A program made the position numbers and the translations under genes. The notes beneath the pieces were generated by a model, which was not told where the DNA came from, ran no database searches, and saw nothing but the letters and a program-made list of their open reading frames with translations. A stretch of 64,000 bases of DNA from Metabacillus schmidteae. Its GTDB lineage: Bacteria; Bacillota; Bacilli; Bacillales; Bacillaceae. Shown here piece after piece: positions 36,062-45,204 of this stretch; the stretch's first letter is position 1, and each line of letters starts with the position of its first letter. Location: positions 186,001 through 250,000 of the forward strand of contig NZ_CAESCH010000002.1 in the NCBI RefSeq assembly GCF_903166545.1. The letters run 5' to 3'.

Positions 36062-36130
36062 TAAAAAAAATGGCACCTGATTTTAAATGGTTACTCCTTT
36101 AAAGGAAAGATCATTTTAAATCAGGTGCTT
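36062..36130 (-). terminator. Terminator of the subtilisin gene
   Basis: On the minus strand GCACCTGATTTAAAATG pairs with CATTTAAAATCAGGTGC around a loop of about 22 bases, then a run of T residues. Confidence 0.85.
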
Positions 36131-36137
36131 CTAAAAT

Positions 36138-38543
36138 TTATTGAAGTTTTATATTGTTTTTGTGAATAAAGCCGATTCTTCCAGCGATGTCAATTTTTAA
36201 CCAATCACCATACCATGATATGGATGAAAAGGCTTGGTTTGGATTTAAATTAGCAATTAAAGTTAATTCATTAGATGAATTATCATATACATTTCCTTGC
36301 TGAACTGTTTTAAATCTCAAAGTTGATTTAGAGACAGACATAGGCTTTTGGATAGTTCGTATGGGCATTGTCTTTTCCTTATAAACAAAACCAATGTCAT
36401 CTCCAATTTGAATCTTATGCCAATTTCCGTAATCACTAATTCTAGTAAATGTTTCACCCTTTTTAATAGTACCTATTTCAACTAAATTTCCTGGTTTATT
36501 TTGATAAATAGGTAAATGATCAATAGTCGGGGAGAAAGTAGTGTCCGTTTTATTAAACGTGAAGGTTACATTTTCCTTGTAAATATAGCCCTTGCTCCCG
36601 GCAACGGAAACAATAACCCAATTACCATAATCAGAGACCATTGGGTAAGATACACCTTTTTCTAAATCAACAAGTGGAACTAATTTTCCGTTTTCTTTTC
36701 TGTATACTGTTTGATTTCTATCTGTTTTAAAAGAGGTAGAAGTACTCGTTAAGTTATCCAGCGATTTGTTGTAGACTGCAGTTGTCTGTGACTTATATAC
36801 ATATCCTTTAGTATGTCCGAAGGATACTTCATGCCAATTGCCATAATCTCTTTCTTGTTTAAAGGTTTGATTTTTTAAGATTGTCGCTTTTTTAATTAAC
36901 TTGCCATTCGCTTTAACATAAAGTGAAAGGTTATCGTTTGCTCGATATATATTAGTCTGTTTTTGAATATTAATATTATTTTTGTTGATATAAGCCTTTC
37001 TGCCAGAAAAGTTAATAATGACCCAGTTACCATAGTCTGCTTCAATTGTATATTTCATGCCTTTTTCAATCTCACCAATTTTTGAAAGCTTACCATTTGA
37101 GCTATTATAAACAGTTGTAGATGTTAATGTTGTGAGATTTTCTGTCCCTTCATTAGTACCTTGAGCTATACTATAGCCACTAGTATCTGATATAGGTTCG
37201 GTATGGTCTTTATGAATATAAGCAAATTGTTGTCCGAATTTTATTTCGTGCCAATTACCGTAATCACGAACTCTTGGGTATACAGTATTTTTTTCAAGTG
37301 TACCAGCCTTGATTAATTGACCATTAGCATCCCTGATATAGAGAGGTGGTGAAGACTTTATGGCTTTAAAATAAGTTGAATATTTTTCTTGTTGTTCATC
37401 ATTATTAGGAGCTGTGACCTCATCTTCCTCTTCTACAACTTTTTCTCCTTTAGGAAGAAAGTTTTCTACAAGACCATAACCATAGGAAGTGTCTTTTCCA
37501 GGCTTACCAAGGTCTTTTGTATTAGAATGTAATAAATTTCTAAGTTCGGTTGCTGATGCAGTAGGGTGCGCTTCTTTTAAGACTGCTAGATAACCAGAAA
37601 TAAATGCTGTTGCCATAGATGTTCCTGACATACTATTATACTTGTTGTTCTTCCAAGTACTATTGATGTCTACTCCAGGAGCAACAACCTCTAATGCACT
37701 ACCAGTTGATGAGAAGCTTGCCTTTTTAAGGTTATTCTCAATTGCACCAACAGCTATAACCGAAGAATGTACAGCTGGATAAGAAATAGCAGAGCCACTA
37801 TTACCCGCTGCACCTACTATTAAAATATTTTGTTTGTATGCCTCGTTTAGTAATGCCTCAACTATAGGGTCATAGGTATTGTATTCAAAACTTAAATTAA
37901 TTACATCTGAATTTATTTCCATTGCATAATCAATTGCTTCTGCCAGGTCAATTGTTGTTCCTTCACCGTTTTGGTTAAATGCTTTTAGTGAATAAACATT
38001 CGCATTAGGTGCTATTCCTGTTATCCCCACATTATTTTGTAGTGCTGCAATAATTCCAGCAATATGACTTCCGTGTCCATTGTCGTCATTATAGGAATCT
38101 GTATAACTCACGAAAGATTTACCTCCAGCAACTCTTAAGTCTTCATGCTGGGTATCTATACCAGTATCTATAACAGCAATTTTAGTGTTTTTACCAGTAA
38201 GATTATTATCTGCGAATCGATTTGCTTCTAATAAATCAAAACCCCAATTATTCGATTGAGACATAATCTCAACTTTTTTTTCAGGTACAATAACTTTTAG
38301 TTTATGATCTTCCTCTAATTCTGAAAGACTTACTGTAATAGGAAATGATGCAGATACTGCAGGAATATTCTCGAAGGTATGCAAAATAGTTCCATTATTT
38401 TCGGCTATTATTTTATCGTCAACTTTTTCATTAAATAATAGGATGACATTTTTACCTTCAGTTAACTCACTACTAGCACTTACATTTAAACTGTATGAGA
38501 AAAATGTGAAGAATACTAGAATGGTGAGGAATAGTTTTTTCAT
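36138..38543 (-). CDS. Secreted subtilisin-type (S8) protease with C-terminal paired DYGNW modules
   Basis: 801 residues. Signal peptide 1-23 (SLNVSASS), a short propeptide-like region (about 25-95), and a subtilase domain (about 100-365) with the full catalytic set D126 (AVIDTGID), H157 (NGHGSHIAG), N248 (GAAGNSG) and S309 (GTSMAT). A short Glu-rich linker leads to six modules (about 385-801) as three A-B pairs ending exactly at the C-terminus (GRIGFIHKNNIKLQ). Here the modules follow the catalytic domain, whereas in the three plus-strand neighbours they precede it. It may process wall-bound proteins; it could also mature the neighbouring enzymes (speculative). It is the only minus-strand member of the module family and diverges from the L,D-transpeptidase gene. 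Confidence 0.9.
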   Translation of the reverse strand: MKKLFLTILVFFTFFSYSLNVSASSELTEGKNVILLFNEKVDDKIIAENNGTILHTFENIPAVSASFPITVSLSELEEDHKLKVIVPEKKVEIMSQSNNWGFDLLEANRFADNNLTGKNTKIAVIDTGIDTQHEDLRVAGGKSFVSYTDSYNDDNGHGSHIAGIIAALQNNVGITGIAPNANVYSLKAFNQNGEGTTIDLAEAIDYAMEINSDVINLSFEYNTYDPIVEALLNEAYKQNILIVGAAGNSGSAISYPAVHSSVIAVGAIENNLKKASFSSTGSALEVVAPGVDINSTWKNNKYNSMSGTSMATAFISGYLAVLKEAHPTASATELRNLLHSNTKDLGKPGKDTSYGYGLVENFLPKGEKVVEEEDEVTAPNNDEQQEKYSTYFKAIKSSPPLYIRDANGQLIKAGTLEKNTVYPRVRDYGNWHEIKFGQQFAYIHKDHTEPISDTSGYSIAQGTNEGTENLTTLTSTTVYNSSNGKLSKIGEIEKGMKYTIEADYGNWVIINFSGRKAYINKNNINIQKQTNIYRANDNLSLYVKANGKLIKKATILKNQTFKQERDYGNWHEVSFGHTKGYVYKSQTTAVYNKSLDNLTSTSTSFKTDRNQTVYRKENGKLVPLVDLEKGVSYPMVSDYGNWVIVSVAGSKGYIYKENVTFTFNKTDTTFSPTIDHLPIYQNKPGNLVEIGTIKKGETFTRISDYGNWHKIQIGDDIGFVYKEKTMPIRTIQKPMSVSKSTLRFKTVQQGNVYDNSSNELTLIANLNPNQAFSSISWYGDWLKIDIAGRIGFIHKNNIKLQ

Positions 38544-38661
38544 TATTTATCCTCCTCAAATTAATCTACCTATTCATTTTAATAAACAATTTCAAAATAG
38601 AAAACCATAGTTTATGTTATCTGTAGTAAAATAATGATAAAAAAGTAATAGGAAGGAAAGA

Positions 38662-40191
38662 GTGATATTGTTGAAATTTAAAAGTATGCTATTTTTTGTT
38701 TTACTTGTTGGGGTACTGCTTGGTATTACACCTAAAGATACTTTCGCAGCTAGTGAAAACTTAGAGGTTGTTAGAGATAATGCTCCTTTATATGTTTTAG
38801 CTAATAGTAAGTTAAAAAAGATTATTGAATTGACTGAGGGAGCAACGATTAAACATGAAGGAGATTATGGAAAATGGTATAAAGTAAGGGTTGGAAGAGA
38901 AATTGGTTTTATTAATAAGCAACAAGTGAAACTAACTACATCAAAATTAAAAGGTTCGTTCCAATCAGTGCCTTCATATCTTGGCTCGATTAAAACCACT
39001 AGTGATGTTGCAGTATATGATAACAGTACTGGGAAATTAGTAGTGTTTGGTGAATTGAAGGGAAATAGGACTTATCCGGTTGTTAAGGATTATGGTAATT
39101 GGCTGCAGATTGCTGTTGGGGAACGAATTGTTTATGTTTACAAAAGTAATGTAATTAATCAGTTCACTAAAGAAACAAAGATGTTTAAAGTAGATTCCTC
39201 ATCAGCTCCTGTTTATATTAACAGAAATGGAAAATTGATTGAAATTGCAACGTTACAATCAGGAACTGTTTTTCAACGAACAAGTGATTATGGGAATTGG
39301 CATAAAATAGATTATGCCGGACAAACAGCATTTATATATCACTCAAATGTAACACCAATTTATAAACAAGGTAATACTTTGAAGAAGAGTTCGAATAAAC
39401 AATATAATGTAAAAAGAGAAAGCCCAGTCTATGTTAAGAAAAATAATAAGTTAGTGCAAGTGTCCAGTGTCAAAGAAGGAACAACTGTTTCGATTACTAG
39501 ACCATACGGAAATTGGTATGAGGTATCAGTAGCAAACCAAACTGGATATATGTATAAAAGCAACCTAACTGAAAAAAATGCACTAACTGAGAAGCTATCA
39601 AAACAAACAAAATATAGTCAAATACTAGTCGTTACTGCAAGTTCAAATAATTCTTATAAAGCAGAAGCTGTACTCTATGAAAAGAATGGTGATGAGTGGG
39701 AGAAAACATTGTCCTCTCCTGCAGTACTTGGGAAATTAGGTGTTACTTCCTCTAAAAAGGAAGGGGATAAAAAATCACCTGTTGGTTTATATGCAATAGG
39801 ACATGGTTTTGGAGTGAACAGACCAGCTAATACAAAAGTTCCTTTTAAAGTGACTTCTAATCAGGATTACTGGATTGATGATACAACTTCATCAGATTAT
39901 AACAAGTGGGTAAAGTATAGCGGAGATCCAAATGAAAAATGGAATTCCTTTGAAAGAATGACGAATTCGTTATATAAATACGGGCTCGTTGTCGAATACA
40001 ATATGAATCCAATCGTAAAAGGGAAGGGAAGTGCGATATTTATCCATGTTTGGAGGAATCAGGACAGTCCTACATTAGGCTGTATTGCACTACCTGAATC
40101 AAATGTTCTTACTTTATTAAAGGAAATTGACCCGAAAAGAAATCCTGCAGTGATTATTGGAACTGAAGCCGATATCATGAAAACTCTATAA
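38662..40191 (+). CDS. L,D-transpeptidase-type (YkuD) protein with N-terminal paired DYGNW modules
   Basis: About 509 residues from GTG 38662; TTG at 38668 or 38671 are alternatives under the same AGGAAGGAAAG ribosome site. Signal peptide to about residue 30 (DTFAAS). Four modules follow (about 35-310) as two pairs, the first degenerate (DYGKWYKV), then a YkuD-type domain (about 320-509). The catalytic pair is H462 in IFIHVWRNQDSPTLGCIAL and C474, the HX(n)GC arrangement of the family. The segment GDKKSPVGLYAIGHGFG is the typical PTPxG-like region. L,D-transpeptidases make 3-3 peptidoglycan cross-links or attach proteins; which reaction applies here is not known. It is the last module-bearing gene before wecB. 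Confidence 0.86.
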   Translation: MILLKFKSMLFFVLLVGVLLGITPKDTFAASENLEVVRDNAPLYVLANSKLKKIIELTEGATIKHEGDYGKWYKVRVGREIGFINKQQVKLTTSKLKGSFQSVPSYLGSIKTTSDVAVYDNSTGKLVVFGELKGNRTYPVVKDYGNWLQIAVGERIVYVYKSNVINQFTKETKMFKVDSSSAPVYINRNGKLIEIATLQSGTVFQRTSDYGNWHKIDYAGQTAFIYHSNVTPIYKQGNTLKKSSNKQYNVKRESPVYVKKNNKLVQVSSVKEGTTVSITRPYGNWYEVSVANQTGYMYKSNLTEKNALTEKLSKQTKYSQILVVTASSNNSYKAEAVLYEKNGDEWEKTLSSPAVLGKLGVTSSKKEGDKKSPVGLYAIGHGFGVNRPANTKVPFKVTSNQDYWIDDTTSSDYNKWVKYSGDPNEKWNSFERMTNSLYKYGLVVEYNMNPIVKGKGSAIFIHVWRNQDSPTLGCIALPESNVLTLLKEIDPKRNPAVIIGTEADIMKTL

Positions 40192-40263
40192 GGAATAATT
40201 TGTTGGAATTAATATCATATGGTAATCTAGGATTGTATTTCAACTTCTAAAAGGAGAATAACA

Positions 40264-41409
40264 ATGGACCATAAAATAAAAATAATGACAATCTTTGGAA
40301 CAAGACCAGAAGCCATTAAAATGGCACCACTTGTTCTAGAGCTAGAAAAATACCCAGAGGAAATTGACTCAATCGTAACTGTTACAGCTCAGCATAGACA
40401 AATGCTTGATCAGGTTCTTGAGCTATTTAAAGTAACACCGGATCACGACTTAAATATTATGAAGGACCGTCAAACGTTAACAGGTGTGACAACACGTGCA
40501 CTTGAAGGTTTAGATGAGGTGATGAAAGAGGTTAAACCAGATCTAGTTCTTGTACATGGTGATACAACTACTACATTTGTAGCAAGTTTAGCTGCTTTCT
40601 ACAATCAAATTGCAGTTGGTCACGTAGAGGCTGGTTTAAGAACATGGAATAAGTACTCACCGTTCCCTGAGGAAGTAAATCGCCAAATTACAGGTGTAAT
40701 TGCTGATTTGCATTTCTCACCAACTGATAAGTCAGAGCAAAATTTACTTCAAGAAAACAAAAAGGCTGAATCCATTTATGTAACTGGTAATACAGCTATT
40801 GATGCTCTGAAAACAACTGTTAATGATTCTTACAGACATGAAGTACTAGATAAAGTAGGTTCTGATCGTTTTATTTTGTTAACGGCTCATCGCAGGGAAA
40901 ACCTTGGAGAGCCTATGAGAAATATGTTCCGTGCAATTAAACGCCTTGTTACAGAGCATGATGATGTTCAAGTTGTTTATCCTGTACATTTAAACCCTGC
41001 AGTTCGTGAGGTAGCGGATGAGATTCTGGGTGATGACACTCGAATCCACTTAATTGAACCACTTGGTGTTTATGATTTCCATAACTTTGCATCACGTGCT
41101 CATATTATTTTAACTGATTCTGGCGGTGTCCAAGAGGAAGCACCTTCTCTAGGGGTACCTGTTCTTGTATTGCGAGATACAACCGAACGTCCTGAAGGAA
41201 TTGAAGCTGGTACGTTAAAACTAGCAGGTACTGATGAAGAAACAATTTATCAAATGGCTTATGAGCTTTTAAACGATAAGAATGCTTATGAAAAAATGTC
41301 ACAAGCATCTAATCCTTATGGTGATGGAAATGCATCAAGCCGTATCGTAAGAGCGATTTTACACCATTTTGGAAAACGTGAAGAAAAACCTGAATCTTTT
41401 AGACCGTAA
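40264..41409 (+). CDS. wecB: UDP-N-acetylglucosamine 2-epimerase (non-hydrolysing)
   Basis: Interconverts UDP-GlcNAc and UDP-ManNAc. The 381 residues show the family signatures IFGTRPEAIKMAPLVLELE, LVHGDTTTTFVASLAAFYN, GHVEAGLRTWNKYSPFPEE, LLTAHRRENLGEPM and DSGGVQEEAPSLGVPVLVLR, and match MnaA/YvyH of B. subtilis. The start follows AAAAGGAG. Its product feeds both the WecC dehydrogenase at 17671 and, in teichoic acid pathways, the ManNAc of the linkage unit. It is 22 kb from wecC, separated by the module-bearing enzyme block. A hairpin terminator lies right after the stop codon. Confidence 0.95.
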   Translation: MDHKIKIMTIFGTRPEAIKMAPLVLELEKYPEEIDSIVTVTAQHRQMLDQVLELFKVTPDHDLNIMKDRQTLTGVTTRALEGLDEVMKEVKPDLVLVHGDTTTTFVASLAAFYNQIAVGHVEAGLRTWNKYSPFPEEVNRQITGVIADLHFSPTDKSEQNLLQENKKAESIYVTGNTAIDALKTTVNDSYRHEVLDKVGSDRFILLTAHRRENLGEPMRNMFRAIKRLVTEHDDVQVVYPVHLNPAVREVADEILGDDTRIHLIEPLGVYDFHNFASRAHIILTDSGGVQEEAPSLGVPVLVLRDTTERPEGIEAGTLKLAGTDEETIYQMAYELLNDKNAYEKMSQASNPYGDGNASSRIVRAILHHFGKREEKPESFRP

Positions 41410-41413
41410 ACGA

Positions 41414-41451
41414 AAAGACGACTTGTTTTTAAAAACTAGTCGTCTTTTTTT
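41414..41451 (+). terminator. Terminator after wecB, overlapping the end of the convergent gene
   Basis: AAAGACGACT (41414-41423) pairs with AGTCGTCTTT (41438-41447), with a T run. The right arm also encodes the last codons of the minus-strand glycosyltransferase. Confidence 0.85.
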
Positions 41452-42667
41452 GCAACTTTTTTTGAGGCGAATTCGTCATATTAGTTAGTGTATCTGAAAG
41501 TTTTTCAGCTTGCTTTTCCCGATTAAATGATTGTAAAAGCTTATCTTTTACGTGACTTCTTATATCATTTAGTTTTTCTGGTTGGCTCTGAGCAAACTTC
41601 AACACCCGAACAAAATCATCGGCATTTTCAGGTTCAAAGAAAAAACCGGCATTATGTTTTTCAACAATATCTTTTGCTTCCCCTTCAACACCGATTAGAA
41701 TGGGTGTAGACATTGACATATAGTCAAAAACCTTTGAAGGAATCGTGATTTCAAACAATGGATGTTTTTTTAACGAAACGATGCCGATATCAGCTGCTTC
41801 ATAATAGTCCAGAAGCTCTTCCTTTCTTTTGCTATCTAGAAACAAAATATTGGAAAGGTTGAGGGATGTCGCCTGTTCCATAAGTTTTTGTTTTTCAACA
41901 CCTTCACCAATGAACATAAATACAACAGATGGATCATTTTTTAATTTCTGAGCTGCTGTAATGATCGTTCCTAATCCTTGTGCCGCCCCGATATTACCGG
42001 CATATAACACAAGAAATTTATTCTCTAAATCATACTGATGCCTAATAGAGGATGTACCTGTAAAGGTAGGTAATGAGTTAGGGTTAACACCATTTGGAAT
42101 GACAGTAATTTTATCTTCTTGTACTCCAAGATCAATGAGTCGTTGTTTATAACCGTGTGTTACAACAACTATGTGATCTGCTTTCTTATAAAGAAAGCTT
42201 TCAAGCTTTCGTGCAAGCTGCAGGAGTTTTTTATTTTTAAATTGGCCTAATAGTTCTGCAAAATCAACCCAAAGATCGCGAATTTCAAAGACAAATTTGG
42301 CTCTGTGAACTTTACTTAAAAAATACCCTGTTACTCCTTGAAATAGTTGTGGAGAGGTCGCATAAATGACATCCGGTTTTTTGACTAATAAGCCGGAAGT
42401 ACAACTTGAGAACATAAACGAAAGGTAGTTAGCAAGTCTTCGAATTGAACTTGTTTTTGTATCTCGTATACGGAAGGAGCGGTACACTGTCAAATTATTG
42501 ACATATTCCTTCTTAAAGATTTTCTTTATCGGCTTTGAATTAGGAAAGGTCGTAAGTACATGCAGTTCATGACCTAAATTTGAAAGGTTTGAGCTCATGT
42601 CATATGCTCGTCCTTGTGCAGCACCTATTTCAGGTGGGAAATGCTGAGTAATATAAACAATTTTCAT
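41429..42667 (-). CDS. Glycosyltransferase, GT4-type
   Basis: 412 residues starting at ATG 42667, preceded by GGAAAGGGA on the minus strand; the longer in-frame start at 42703 lacks a ribosome site. N-terminal KIVYITQHFPPEIGAAQGRA and later HVVVVTHGYKQRLIDLGV, VIPNGV, LVLYAGNIGAAQGLGTIITA, FMFIGEGVEKQKLMEQA and the EX7E-like FEITIPSKVFDYMSMSTPIL are features of WbuB/CapM-like GT4 enzymes. WbuB-type enzymes add L-FucNAc and related sugars, but the donor here is unknown. It is convergent to wecB and divergent from the next glycosyltransferase, so it is transcribed on its own. Confidence 0.88.
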   Translation of the reverse strand: MKIVYITQHFPPEIGAAQGRAYDMSSNLSNLGHELHVLTTFPNSKPIKKIFKKEYVNNLTVYRSFRIRDTKTSSIRRLANYLSFMFSSCTSGLLVKKPDVIYATSPQLFQGVTGYFLSKVHRAKFVFEIRDLWVDFAELLGQFKNKKLLQLARKLESFLYKKADHIVVVTHGYKQRLIDLGVQEDKITVIPNGVNPNSLPTFTGTSSIRHQYDLENKFLVLYAGNIGAAQGLGTIITAAQKLKNDPSVVFMFIGEGVEKQKLMEQATSLNLSNILFLDSKRKEELLDYYEAADIGIVSLKKHPLFEITIPSKVFDYMSMSTPILIGVEGEAKDIVEKHNAGFFFEPENADDFVRVLKFAQSQPEKLNDIRSHVKDKLLQSFNREKQAEKLSDTLTNMTNSPQKKLQKKTTSF

Positions 42668-42765
42668 AGAGATCCCTTTCCATAAAAAATTAGGAATTAT
42701 CAATATAATAGTGTAAAGTATTAATGGAAAAGTTACAACTTGGATATGTAAAAGGAAATGATATT

Positions 42766-43890
42766 ATGACAAAAATTTGTGTAATGACGACAGTTCATCA
42801 TGCATATGATGGGCGAATCTACCATAAACAATGTAAATCTTTAAGAAAGGCGGGGTATGAGGTTACTCTTCTTGCTCCAAAGCCTGATAAACAAATTGAG
42901 GATGACGGGATTAACTTAATACCGATTGAAAAAGCCCAAAAAGAATGGAAGAGGTTTTTACATACTTTTTCTGTATTTAAACAAGCAAAGGAAACAAAAG
43001 CAGATCTGTATCATTTTCATGATCCTGAACTGCTTCCTGTCGGGGTCTTACTACGTTTGTTTACAAGAAAACCGGTTGTTTTTGATGTTCATGAGCATTA
43101 TCCCAATGCAATCATGAGTAAAAAGTATCTGAAAAAGTGGTTGAAGAATCCAGTCCGTATAGCCTATGAAATAATAGAGAAAATCTCACTACCAACTTTA
43201 TCTGGTGTCATTTACACGACTGAAGAGGTAGGGGAACGGTATAAAAAATATACTTCATGTAAAATTGAAAACTACCCTTTACCCGAGATGTTTCCATCAA
43301 CTAGTAGGGAAAACAAAAAAGATGAATACCTTCTATATTTAGGGGGTATAACGGCTATTAGGGGAATAGAGGAGCTAGTAGAGGGGTTTTCACATGTTTT
43401 GAAGCTTAAACCCGATGCTAAGCTTTTATTTGTTGGTAGTTTTGAGTCTAAATCATTTGAAGAAAAAATCCACGAAAAAGTTAATAAACTAGGCTTAAAA
43501 GATAACATTGCGTTTAAAGGAAAAGTACCCTATCAGGAAATTGAACGATATTTATCAGAAGCAACGATTGGTATTATTCCCTATTTACCTGTTCCTAATC
43601 ATCTAGTATGCTTACCGAATAAACTATTTGAATATATGGCTGCAGGAGTAGCTGTAATTGCATCAGATTTTCCGCATTACCGCAAAGTTGTTGAATCTTC
43701 TAATAGCGGGTTACTTGTTAACCCAGAAAGACCTCAGTCGATTTCAAAGGCCATGATTACATTATTAGAAAACTCAAACTTAGCTAAAGAAATGGGTGGA
43801 AATGGGGAAGTTGCTTTTTCAAATAAGTATAATTGGAAATCAGAGGAAAAGAAGCTATTTTCTTTCTATCAAAAGCTTTTAAAGAAGTAG
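42766..43890 (+). CDS. Glycosyltransferase, GT4-type
   Basis: 374 residues from ATG 42766 (AAAGGAAATGA upstream); the in-frame ATG at 42724 has no ribosome site. N-terminal VCMTTVHHAYDGRIYHKQCK (with intervening residues), YHFHDPELLPVGVLLRLF and VFDVHEHYPNAI, then nucleotide-sugar segments YLLYLGGITAIRGIEELVEG and NKLFEYMAAGVAVIASDFPH. It resembles the GT4 pair at 15123 and 16379, with the same HDL/HDPE acceptor-side motif position, and probably contributes to the same polymer. It is divergent from the glycosyltransferase at 41429. Confidence 0.86.
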   Translation: MTKICVMTTVHHAYDGRIYHKQCKSLRKAGYEVTLLAPKPDKQIEDDGINLIPIEKAQKEWKRFLHTFSVFKQAKETKADLYHFHDPELLPVGVLLRLFTRKPVVFDVHEHYPNAIMSKKYLKKWLKNPVRIAYEIIEKISLPTLSGVIYTTEEVGERYKKYTSCKIENYPLPEMFPSTSRENKKDEYLLYLGGITAIRGIEELVEGFSHVLKLKPDAKLLFVGSFESKSFEEKIHEKVNKLGLKDNIAFKGKVPYQEIERYLSEATIGIIPYLPVPNHLVCLPNKLFEYMAAGVAVIASDFPHYRKVVESSNSGLLVNPERPQSISKAMITLLENSNLAKEMGGNGEVAFSNKYNWKSEEKKLFSFYQKLLKK

Positions 43891-43986
43891 GTAAATATTT
43901 CATTGATCTTAACAGGCTATATGTTTTCTAGCATATGTCCATGCTAAGAGAGAGGTATTTGTCATATAACTTTAAGAAAAAAACAA

Positions 43987-44014
43987 TTGAAACTTTATAT
44001 ATTTTTGCTATGAT
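43987..44014 (+). promoter_or_regulatory. Sigma-A promoter for tagO
   Basis: TTGAAA (43987-43992), a 16-base spacer and TATGAT (44009-44014), 40 bases ahead of the start codon. Confidence 0.65.
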
Positions 44015-44053
44015 GTAAGAAGTGAAAATTTCTCACATAAGTGGGGGTAAACG

Positions 44054-45133
44054 ATGCATTCTTATATTGACTATATTGTAGCTTTTATTCTTTCTTTTGC
44101 AGTTGCCGTGCTTATCACACCACTGGTTAAAAAGCTTGCAATTAAAATTGGAGCTACAGATCAACCAAATAAAAGAAAAATCCATAAGGATATTATGCCC
44201 CGACTTGGTGGTTTAGCGATCTTTATTGGAGTTATTGCAGGGTTTCTATATTTAAAACCTCACTCAATGTATATGACTGAGGTGGTTATCGGAGCGGTTA
44301 TCATCATCATTGTCGGGATTCTGGATGATCGGTTTACATTACCAGCTAAATATAAATTTCTAGGTCAACTTGTTGCAGCTATTGTCGTTGCTTCTTCTGG
44401 TTTACTTATTTCAAAGATAACAGTTCCCTTCTTTGGATCTGTTCAATTAGATTACTTTAGTTATCCTGTTACAGTCATATGGATTGTAGCTATTACGAAT
44501 GCAATTAACTTAATTGACGGTCTTGATGGATTAGCAGCAGGAGTGTCCTCCATTGCTATGACAAGCATTCTTATCATGGCAATTGCAGATTCTCAAATCG
44601 TGGTAATTGCTTTATGTACCATTCTGATCGGTAGTTCATTAGGTTTTCTTGTTCACAACTTTTATCCGGCTAAAATCTTTATGGGTGATACAGGTGCTTT
44701 GTTTTTGGGTTATTCAATATCGATCATATCAATGTTAGGATTGTTTAAAAACATTACTTTATTCAGCTTTATTATACCAGTTATTGTCCTAGCTGTTCCT
44801 ATATTTGATACAATCTTTGCGATAATTAGAAGGCTTCTGAATAAGCGTAATATTGCTGCACCGGATAAACTACATCTTCATTATTGTTTAGTGGATCTGG
44901 GGTTTAGTCACAGATCAGCTGTTTTGGTCATTTACTTTTTTAGCGCATGCTTTGGATTATCAGCAATCATTTTCTCAAATGCGACATTATGGCTATCTTT
45001 ATTGATTTTAGTCATATTATTAATTGCTATTCAGTTTATTGCAGAAATTGTAGGATTAATTGGGATGAATCGCAAGCCGCTAATTAATACGTTTAAACGT
45101 ATAATGGGAATGAAGCCACAAAAGGATAATTAA
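44054..45133 (+). CDS. tagO: Undecaprenyl-phosphate N-acetylglucosamine-1-phosphate transferase
   Basis: Integral membrane enzyme that loads GlcNAc-1-phosphate on undecaprenyl phosphate, the first committed step of teichoic and many other wall polymers. The 359 residues carry about ten hydrophobic segments and the WecA/TagO/MraY signatures DQPNKRKIHKDIMPRLGGLA, IVGILDDRF, TNAINLIDGLDGLAAG, the metal-binding KIFMGDTGALFLGY and the late HLHYCLVDLGFSHR. The length matches B. subtilis TagO. It has its own promoter and terminator. It is likely to prime both the polymer of this cluster and teichoic acid. Confidence 0.95.
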   Translation: MHSYIDYIVAFILSFAVAVLITPLVKKLAIKIGATDQPNKRKIHKDIMPRLGGLAIFIGVIAGFLYLKPHSMYMTEVVIGAVIIIIVGILDDRFTLPAKYKFLGQLVAAIVVASSGLLISKITVPFFGSVQLDYFSYPVTVIWIVAITNAINLIDGLDGLAAGVSSIAMTSILIMAIADSQIVVIALCTILIGSSLGFLVHNFYPAKIFMGDTGALFLGYSISIISMLGLFKNITLFSFIIPVIVLAVPIFDTIFAIIRRLLNKRNIAAPDKLHLHYCLVDLGFSHRSAVLVIYFFSACFGLSAIIFSNATLWLSLLILVILLIAIQFIAEIVGLIGMNRKPLINTFKRIMGMKPQKDN

Positions 45134-45162
45134 AAGGATCAGTCGGCCGACTGATCCTTTTT
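45132..45162 (+). terminator. Terminator of tagO
   Basis: AAAGGATCAGTC GGCC GACTGATCCTTTTT, a strong symmetric hairpin at the stop codon. Confidence 0.92.
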
Positions 45163-45168
45163 AATATG

Positions 45169-45196
45169 AAAAAAGAGGACCATTTATTTGGTCCTC
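45169..45196 (-). terminator. Terminator of the second LCP gene
   Basis: On the minus strand GAGGACC / GGTCCTC with an 8-base loop, followed by T residues. Confidence 0.85.
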
Positions 45197-45204
45197 TCAA
45201 TATT

